This document shows, piece after piece, positions 48,566 to 53,385 of a DNA stretch of 53,385 nt. A model generated the notes under the pieces. That model was not told the DNA's origin. It saw nothing but the letters and a program-made list of their open reading frames with translations, and ran no database searches. Position numbers and translations under genes: made by a program. The DNA lies in the NCBI GenBank assembly GCA_964489015.1, contig CAZAXD010000012.1:1-53385 (forward strand), in the 5' to 3' direction. Position 1 is the first letter of the stretch; every line of letters starts with the position of its first letter. Source of the stretch: JAPYWM01 sp964489015. GTDB lineage: Bacteria; Bacteroidota; Bacteroidia; SpSt-205.

Positions 48566-49771
48566 GAACCCCAGCCCTAAAAGTAAGAAAGCCCCAGCCC
48601 CCTGAACTATCCGCAGCCCATAGGGCACCTCGGCAGCCTGGGGCATCCGCCAAAAAAGCCACAAAGCTTTGCCATAGGAAAAGAGCCCCCCTAATAACGC
48701 AAGCGCCCCCGAAAGAAGGAGGATGGGTTTCCACGGGGTTGCGGGCTGGGCAAAGGCCCATTCAAAAAGCCCAAGCTTAACCCAGAAGCCTAGGACAGGC
48801 GGCAAGGCCGCTAGATTCGCTAGGAGGAGGATACCCACCGCATCGCCCCAACGCCCCCGCCAAGGCTGTGCCCCATAACTGAACGCAAGCCAGCTGGCCA
48901 CCCCATACACCATCCAGAAAAACCAGCCGCGTTCCTGGCCGCCTGGGCCTAGCACCAGCGCTAAAAAAGCCCCCTGTGCCAAGCTGCCCCAGAAGATTAT
49001 CTCGAGTGGCTTTGCGCTGCGCCAGGCCCACGCATAGGCAGAGACCAGCGTCACCGCACTCAGCCCCCAAAATACGGTCCTGTCTAGACAGATACCCTGG
49101 TCTGGAAACAGATAAAGCAGATTTCCTAGCAAAGCTCCCTTAGGAACTGCAGAAAACCAACCCGCCCATAGCGGAGGAAGGCGACGATACACCATCACAA
49201 TCCAACTGTGCCAAGGAATAAGACCTACCTTGACAGCCCAGCCCCACCCTAGTAGATTATCAGAAAGCCAGCTAGCCGATGCTAAAGGATACGCAAGCCT
49301 GGCCCCTTCACTGAGCCGCATGGCGAGACCTAATAGAATCAAGGCCGACCCCGTAACATTCCAAATAAAATACCGAAGGGCGGTAGCCCAGCGCTCTGTG
49401 CCAAGAGCGACTATGACAAAATAACCCGCTATAGCAGCAACCTCCATCATCGCCCAAGTTAGCACCAGATGCGTGCTACGTAGGAGAAGGCTATACGCGC
49501 CCACTTGTAAAAAAAGGGCAATTCCTCCCTCTCGGCTTGGGGGTGCCCACCACCAGCTTAGCGCTGTCAGCACCAGAAATCCACATAATAACCTATACGC
49601 CCAGTCATGCGTATGCCACAACGTTCCCCCTGCTACCCATTCAAGGCTTAGCGCATAAAGCAGGAGCGCCACTACCCCGCCCGCTCGCAGAAGCCCACCC
49701 CCCCTGACCCCTACGCTAAGCCCCAAACCCCATAAAAGCCCTTCCGGCCAGAGCTGCTCAAGACCCCACAT
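48539..49771 (-). CDS. nuoN: NADH-quinone oxidoreductase subunit N (proton-pumping antiporter-like)
   Basis: A membrane subunit of complex I. The 410-residue chain is shorter than the usual 450-490. Key residues are kept: Glu110 (WAMMEVAAIAGY), Lys181 in AVKVGLIPWHSW, the PK pair (SAVPKGALLG), and the Lys near the end of the channel (LGFWVKLGLF). The block equivalent to PDVYEGAPTP is changed to VMVYRRLPP. About 11-12 transmembrane helices are predicted. The start overlaps the nuoM stop by 14 nt. Its 3' end overlaps the cysteine desulfurase gene. Confidence 0.88.
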   Translation of the reverse strand: MWGLEQLWPEGLLWGLGLSVGVRGGGLLRAGGVVALLLYALSLEWVAGGTLWHTHDWAYRLLCGFLVLTALSWWWAPPSREGGIALFLQVGAYSLLLRSTHLVLTWAMMEVAAIAGYFVIVALGTERWATALRYFIWNVTGSALILLGLAMRLSEGARLAYPLASASWLSDNLLGWGWAVKVGLIPWHSWIVMVYRRLPPLWAGWFSAVPKGALLGNLLYLFPDQGICLDRTVFWGLSAVTLVSAYAWAWRSAKPLEIIFWGSLAQGAFLALVLGPGGQERGWFFWMVYGVASWLAFSYGAQPWRGRWGDAVGILLLANLAALPPVLGFWVKLGLFEWAFAQPATPWKPILLLSGALALLGGLFSYGKALWLFWRMPQAAEVPYGLRIVQGAGAFLLLGLGFLGFSGMWG

Positions 49772-51150
49772 AAAGCCAAGGCTGTGGATACACGCCGCTG
49801 ACGACGGCTAAAGCTAAACACACCCATATGACCGCCTCCTGTGGGGCTAATACCAGTTGATACCCCGCTCGGCTAGCATCGCCTTTCATAAGCCGTTGAT
49901 AGGCCCGTAAAAAGTAAAATCCGGTGAGAACAAGACTGCTCATGACTACAGCACTCATGACCCAGCCCGCCTGCTGGGCTAGCCCCCACACGACCAAAAA
50001 CTCTGATATGAAGAGCCCAAAGCCAGGAACCCCCATAGCCGCCGCAAAGAGCGCTAAGCCATACATAGCCCATCGCCAATTCATCTGCAAGGCACCAGCC
50101 AAAAGCCCAATATNNNNNNNNNNNNNNNNNNNNNNNNNNNNNCTCGATGAGCCCTACCCACGCAAATAACCCAGCGCTTATCACACCGTGCATGAATAGC
50201 TGCAAATAGGCACCTTGTGCCCCAACACCCTCCACGGCTCCACCTAATCCCACATAAGCCATGTGACTAATCGAAGTAAAGGCAACTAACCGCTTCAAAT
50301 CAGTCTGCGCCGTGGCCACACCTATGGCGTAAAATAAAGATACCAGGCTCCAACCGAGGAGAAACCACGTCCCATACAAAGAGGAGCCAGTCCAGCTCCA
50401 GCTTAGTAGCCCATACCCCCCTAGCTTGAGCAAGATCCCCGCTAGTACCATAGACACCGAGGTAGTAGCTTCCACGTGCGCCTCGCCTAACCAGCTATGT
50501 AAAGGAAATACCGGAAGCTTAGCAGAAAACCCAATAGTCATTAGCACTACGGCCCCTATCGGTAACGGGCTAGCATGCCAAAGCCCCCAGTTCACACTAC
50601 CTATCGACCGTAACCCCCACAGAAGGCCTAGCAAAATAAAAACCGAACCGCCCAGGGTAAAAAGCGCAAACCGAATCGCAGCCGCCTCCCGCTTGGGCCC
50701 TCCCCAGTGATAAATCAGCAAAAATGCCGGTACCAGCGACGCCTCGTAAAATACAAAAAAGAGGAGCAGGTCCCTCGCTAGAAACGCCCCCATAGGCGCA
50801 CTGATGGACAGGTACATCAGCCCTGCGAATCCCCTTAGCCGAGGAATAAAGGCAAAATCATAAAAGATAGCTCCTATTCCTACCACAATAGTAAGTAAGA
50901 GAAGCCAGATATTCTGCCAGCTGACCGCTAAGTGATAATACACCACATAACCTCCTATCCTAAACCAGATTCGCGTAGCCTCTACAAGATTTCCTACCCG
51001 CAGTTGGGTGTAAGTCCATCCCCAGATTAGAAGCATGGCTAAGCCGGCTGTGAGCAAGATGACCAGTAGCCATCGCCGTCCACCTACTAGGCTCAAGAGG
51101 CCAGCCCCCAAGGGTATTAGCCAGAGCGCACTTAAGAGAGATAGCGCCAT
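49758..51150 (-). CDS. nuoM: NADH-quinone oxidoreductase subunit M, interrupted by an assembly gap
   Basis: Antiporter-like complex I subunit. The N-terminal 336 codons (51150-50143) include Glu136 (FFVFYEASLVPAFLLI), Lys211 in GFSAKLPVFPLHSW, EAHVEATTSVSMVLAGILLKLG and DLKRLVAFTSISHMAYV. A run of 29 N (50114-50142) removes the segment after HGVISAGLFAWVGLIE. The C-terminal part (50113-49758) resumes with AGALQMNWRWAMYG and GVPGFGLFISEFLVVWG. The two parts are in different frames across a 29-base gap; an intact gene needs a gap of 3n+1 bases, so the N-run length is probably arbitrary. The ATG at 51150 is preferred to a GTG at 51186. Start overlaps nuoL by 19 nt. Confidence 0.9.
50114..50142. 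other. Run of 29 undetermined bases (assembly gap) within nuoM
   Basis: All N. The flanking frames are not compatible with exactly 29 bases if nuoM is intact, so the true length is likely different. Confidence 0.99.
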
Positions 51151-52541
51151 AGCCCGAGAAACAATAAACTTATTAGCAAGGCCCACCTCAAAGAGCCCTG
51201 ATAATGCCCTGGCCCCTTAGTGCCATACACAAAGCGGCTAAGAACAGCCCCACCCCAGGCCATGAGAGGACGCCAGACCCGGTCAATAGCTTGCCCCTCC
51301 CAACTCGCTAATAAGCGCATCACCCTCCAAAACGAGCGCATGCCCCGCTCTTGCCATACCAAACTCATAGCCTCATGCTGAGCCAGAATAGCGCTTAGCC
51401 GCATCCAGCCCGTCATAGCGAGCCCGCTTATCCCCAAGAACCACTTATCTATTCGGTAACTTGCCCGAGGCCACTGCGAAATGATCCCCACTCCTAGCAT
51501 GCCCACAAGGACTAGGTGTAAGCCATCTAAGTAAAGGCCCTGCCGCTCGTACAAGCCCAGACCAGCCAAAGCCCCACTAAATACGCCCCAAGACTCAGGC
51601 CATCGCCCTACCAAAGGATAGGCCCGAACGAGTCGACCTAAGGCAAACGCACTAAGTAATTCGGCGCCGTAGCCAATCCCCACCTGCTCATGGGGTGAGG
51701 AGAGAAGTAGCAGCCCGGCGATACTTAGCCACAAAGCCTGATACCCCAGCGTCCAGGCCAAGCGCTTTTGTACCACCCCTAGCAGCAAGAATAAGGCAGC
51801 TTTGTAATAAGCATGGCTAAGAAGGGCCTGCATCCCCAATGAGGGCTGCCCCCAGTGCCCCGCTGCTAGACTGAGGTGAACCGCCGTAGTCCAAGCTAGG
51901 GTAGCTTTGGGGCTTCGGCTCAGTAGTGCCCCAAAGCTGCAAGCTAAAGCCGAAACCTCTGCGGCTTGACAAATGACCTCTAGCGGCAAATCTCGCAGCC
52001 AGTCCCCATGCTTGAGGGGACCATAGACGCCTAAAGCTACCAGTAAGGCCGAATGCAAAAGCGCAGAAGTCGGAGCAACCCCCCACATGGCCTGGATAAG
52101 CCAGAAAGTCGCCGGAAACAGGGCCGCTTTTACCCAACCGCCAAGCACATAGCCCCAGTTCCAACTCCCACTTAGCAGGGCACCTAGCCAGAAAGCATCA
52201 CCCACACGATTGACCAAAAAGCTGATCTGAGCCGCTCCTAGACCTCGATCGCTCCAGCCATCCCGAAATGCGATCAGCAACCAGGCCGCCATACTGACGC
52301 CTTCCCACCCTGCAAAAACGACTAAGGGATGCCTGCCTAAAGTAAAAAGTCCTACTGCCACGCCACTGAGTCCGTAAGCTGCTGCATAAAGCGCCCAATG
52401 CCGCCTTAGATAAAATACCGTATAGCAAGCTACTACGCCTAATACCTGTAAACCCGCATGGAGAAGAGGCTCTTCCGTCCAGAACCCCATAAAGAAGCTT
52501 ATCAGACCCAAAAGCCCTAGTCCAAGTCGGCTAAAACTCAC
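51132..52541 (-). CDS. nuoL: NADH-quinone oxidoreductase subunit L, shortened and divergent
   Basis: Complex I antiporter-like subunit, here 469 residues against about 600-650 in most bacteria. Retained landmarks: Glu80 (FAGWEGVSMAAWLL), NRVGDAFW, Lys138 (WVKAALFPATFWLIQ), His163 (SALLHSALLVALGVYG), and Lys247 (SHAYYKAALFLLLG). Past residue 260 the usual block with PP-xGFxSKD and its channel lysine cannot be recognised, and the C-terminal part (YRIDKWF ... YGTKGPGHYQGSLRWALLI) resembles only the end of NuoL. The start is a GTG overlapping the purQ stop (GTGA). The distal proton path may be altered; alternatively sequence divergence hides it. Confidence 0.82.
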   Translation of the reverse strand: MSFSRLGLGLLGLISFFMGFWTEEPLLHAGLQVLGVVACYTVFYLRRHWALYAAAYGLSGVAVGLFTLGRHPLVVFAGWEGVSMAAWLLIAFRDGWSDRGLGAAQISFLVNRVGDAFWLGALLSGSWNWGYVLGGWVKAALFPATFWLIQAMWGVAPTSALLHSALLVALGVYGPLKHGDWLRDLPLEVICQAAEVSALACSFGALLSRSPKATLAWTTAVHLSLAAGHWGQPSLGMQALLSHAYYKAALFLLLGVVQKRLAWTLGYQALWLSIAGLLLLSSPHEQVGIGYGAELLSAFALGRLVRAYPLVGRWPESWGVFSGALAGLGLYERQGLYLDGLHLVLVGMLGVGIISQWPRASYRIDKWFLGISGLAMTGWMRLSAILAQHEAMSLVWQERGMRSFWRVMRLLASWEGQAIDRVWRPLMAWGGAVLSRFVYGTKGPGHYQGSLRWALLISLLFLGLWRYLS

Positions 52542-53197
52542 AAACGATCTGCAATGTAACGAGCCACAGCACGCAAAAAGTCTAGACCATCTGAACGCCC
52601 TTGATAGGGGTCACAGGCCCGCTCCGGATGGGGCATCAGGCCGAGAACCGTACCAGAAGCATTGCATAGGCCCGCAATCTGGTGGTAGCTACCATTGGGG
52701 GAAGGACCCTGATAATACAAAGCCCAAGCAGGCACGCATCCAGGGGCTGGCACATACCGCCCATCCCCGTGTGCTATGGGTAGATGGTACACGCGCTGCC
52801 CTAAATACGCCTCTAGAGGATGGGACGTGCCTACCTGGCCATGGATCGGTACCACCTCGCAAACAAAACGCCCCTGCTCATTACGTAGTAAAGCGCCCGG
52901 CAACCACCCGGCTTCTACGAGCATTTGAAAGCCATTACATATGCCCATCACAAATCCACCTTCCTGCCAAAAAGCCTCTATAGCCTTCATAATGGGCGCA
53001 AAGCGCGCTATCGCCCCTGGCCGTAGATAATCTCCATACGAAAAGCCGCCAGGTAGAAACACCGCCTCCACGGGGGGCAAAGCCTTTGCTTCGTGCCACA
53101 CATAGACCGGCCGGAAACCCACCCGCTCTAAGGCGTAATACAAATCGCGATCGCAATTGCTCCCCGGAAAAATCACCACCGCCGCCCGTGGACTCAT
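52538..53197 (-). CDS. purQ: Phosphoribosylformylglycinamidine synthase, glutaminase subunit
   Basis: Supplies ammonia from glutamine to PurL in purine synthesis. The 219-residue class I amidotransferase has FPGSNCDRD, LPGGFSYGDYLRPGAIA, nucleophile Cys87 in MGICNGFQMLVEAG, HGDGRY and the catalytic His/Glu pair in LMPHPERACDP. purS and purL are not seen next to it. The start overlaps the stop of an unrecognised upstream gene (ATGA), and the stop overlaps the nuoL start (GTGA), so a purine enzyme is embedded in a transcript with complex I genes. Confidence 0.94.
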   Translation of the reverse strand: MSPRAAVVIFPGSNCDRDLYYALERVGFRPVYVWHEAKALPPVEAVFLPGGFSYGDYLRPGAIARFAPIMKAIEAFWQEGGFVMGICNGFQMLVEAGWLPGALLRNEQGRFVCEVVPIHGQVGTSHPLEAYLGQRVYHLPIAHGDGRYVPAPGCVPAWALYYQGPSPNGSYHQIAGLCNASGTVLGLMPHPERACDPYQGRSDGLDFLRAVARYIADRL

Positions 53198-53385
53198 GCC
53201 ACAAAAATAGGTTGGCCAGCCCCAACCACCGCGGCGCTTTCTACGGCACTCGGTAGCGAGAGCCCCGCTAAGTCATCTGGCGTCAGACGTTCTACAGCAT
53301 AACCCTGCGCGATGTACCAGTCGGGTGTTCGTCCCTCCAGTAAAAGGTGGGCGATGCGGCTCCCCCAAAGACGGGCTGATTCTAA
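53194..53385 (-). CDS. C-terminal end of an unrecognised protein (runs off the right edge)
   Basis: An open frame of 63 codons plus TGA enters from the right edge and ends at 53194, overlapping the purQ start by ATGA. The visible piece contains ESARLWGSRIAHLLLEGRTP, DWYIAQGYAVERLTPDDL and the ending AAVVGAGQPIFVA. I do not recognise the family. Overlap and strand indicate that it is the upstream member of the purQ-nuoLMN transcript. Confidence 0.65.
   Translation of the reverse strand, partial: LESARLWGSRIAHLLLEGRTPDWYIAQGYAVERLTPDDLAGLSLPSAVESAAVVGAGQPIFVA

Noticed and set aside
49873..50169. Reading frames crossing the N-run (apparent alternative nuoM C-terminus)
   Set aside because: Artificial frame caused by the 29 N; the genuine C-terminus of nuoM is in the frame ending at 49758.
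1..53385. tRNA genes, insertion sequences, integrases, attachment sites, defence systems
   Set aside because: Looked for in all gaps and frames; intergenic gaps are too short for tRNAs (except the rnpB locus) and no transposase, nuclease or repeat boundary was seen.

Overview
The window looks like a chromosomal segment of a member of the Bacteroidota, with a moderately high G+C content and very dense coding. Evidence for this placement: (i) at least fifteen genes are preceded by an exact TAnnTTTG element, the -7 box of Bacteroidota promoters; (ii) predicted signal-peptidase I sites are mostly followed by Gln (the Bacteroidetes Q-rule); (iii) the gene content is typical of the phylum: a fused E1 alpha/beta branched-chain 2-oxoacid dehydrogenase, SDR-type L-threonine dehydrogenase, a long Bacteroidota-type PurM, a TPR/PD40/OmpA envelope protein, an atpZ-atpI-atpB-atpE order, a DUF4783 protein beside nadC, and a SiaB/SiaC pair. 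Genus-level identity cannot be read from the sequence. I see no tRNA, rRNA, CRISPR array, insertion sequence, phage or integrase gene. The only structural RNA is RNase P RNA.

Layout. 1-8 kb: the edge of an exported sensor/propeller gene, recN, an orphan ECF sigma factor, an acyl-CoA carboxylase beta subunit, a DUF4783 protein, nadC, and a fused branched-chain oxoacid dehydrogenase E1. 8-11 kb: leftward operon ureohydrolase > M1-peptidase lipoprotein > ThiE/TenI-like protein. 11-18 kb: rightward run sodA > guaA > periplasmic binding protein > ThiF-rhodanese, then a 2-hydroxyacyl-CoA-lyase-like ThDP enzyme and a SpoU methylase. 18-29 kb: CtpA protease, then a tightly coupled operon OmpP1/FadL porin > tdh > deoC > SPOR protein > giant PAS-repeat membrane protein > gpmI > macrodomain protein. 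29-37 kb (leftward): purM, MCE/MlaD protein, F-ATPase a and c subunits with assembly proteins, acyl-CoA ligase, rnpB, OmpA-family protein. 37-49 kb: alaS, an SDR, three tandem paralogous lipoproteins with collagen-like Gly-X-Y stubs, an exported peroxiredoxin, a heme-c/YVTN-propeller lipoprotein, a SiaB-SiaC-membrane coiled-coil module, a compact cytochrome P450 and a cysteine desulfurase. 49-53 kb (leftward): an unrecognised C-terminus > purQ > nuoL > nuoM > nuoN, all overlapping; nuoM contains an assembly gap (run of N).

How it works together. The carboxylase, the fused E1, the acyl-CoA ligase and perhaps the 2-hydroxyacyl-CoA lyase fit branched-chain amino-acid and fatty-acid breakdown; tdh and deoC feed acetyl units and triose phosphate to central metabolism, gpmI is glycolytic, and nuoLMN plus the F-ATPase cover energy conservation. 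Much of the rest is cell envelope. The regulatory theme is striking: most promoters place the -7 box only 4-8 nt before the ATG, which predicts leaderless mRNAs. One terminator hairpin has a U-tract that directly contains the next gene's -7 box, and a second does so imperfectly. Convergent genes often overlap at their 3' ends, and codirectional genes are commonly joined by ATGA-type overlaps.
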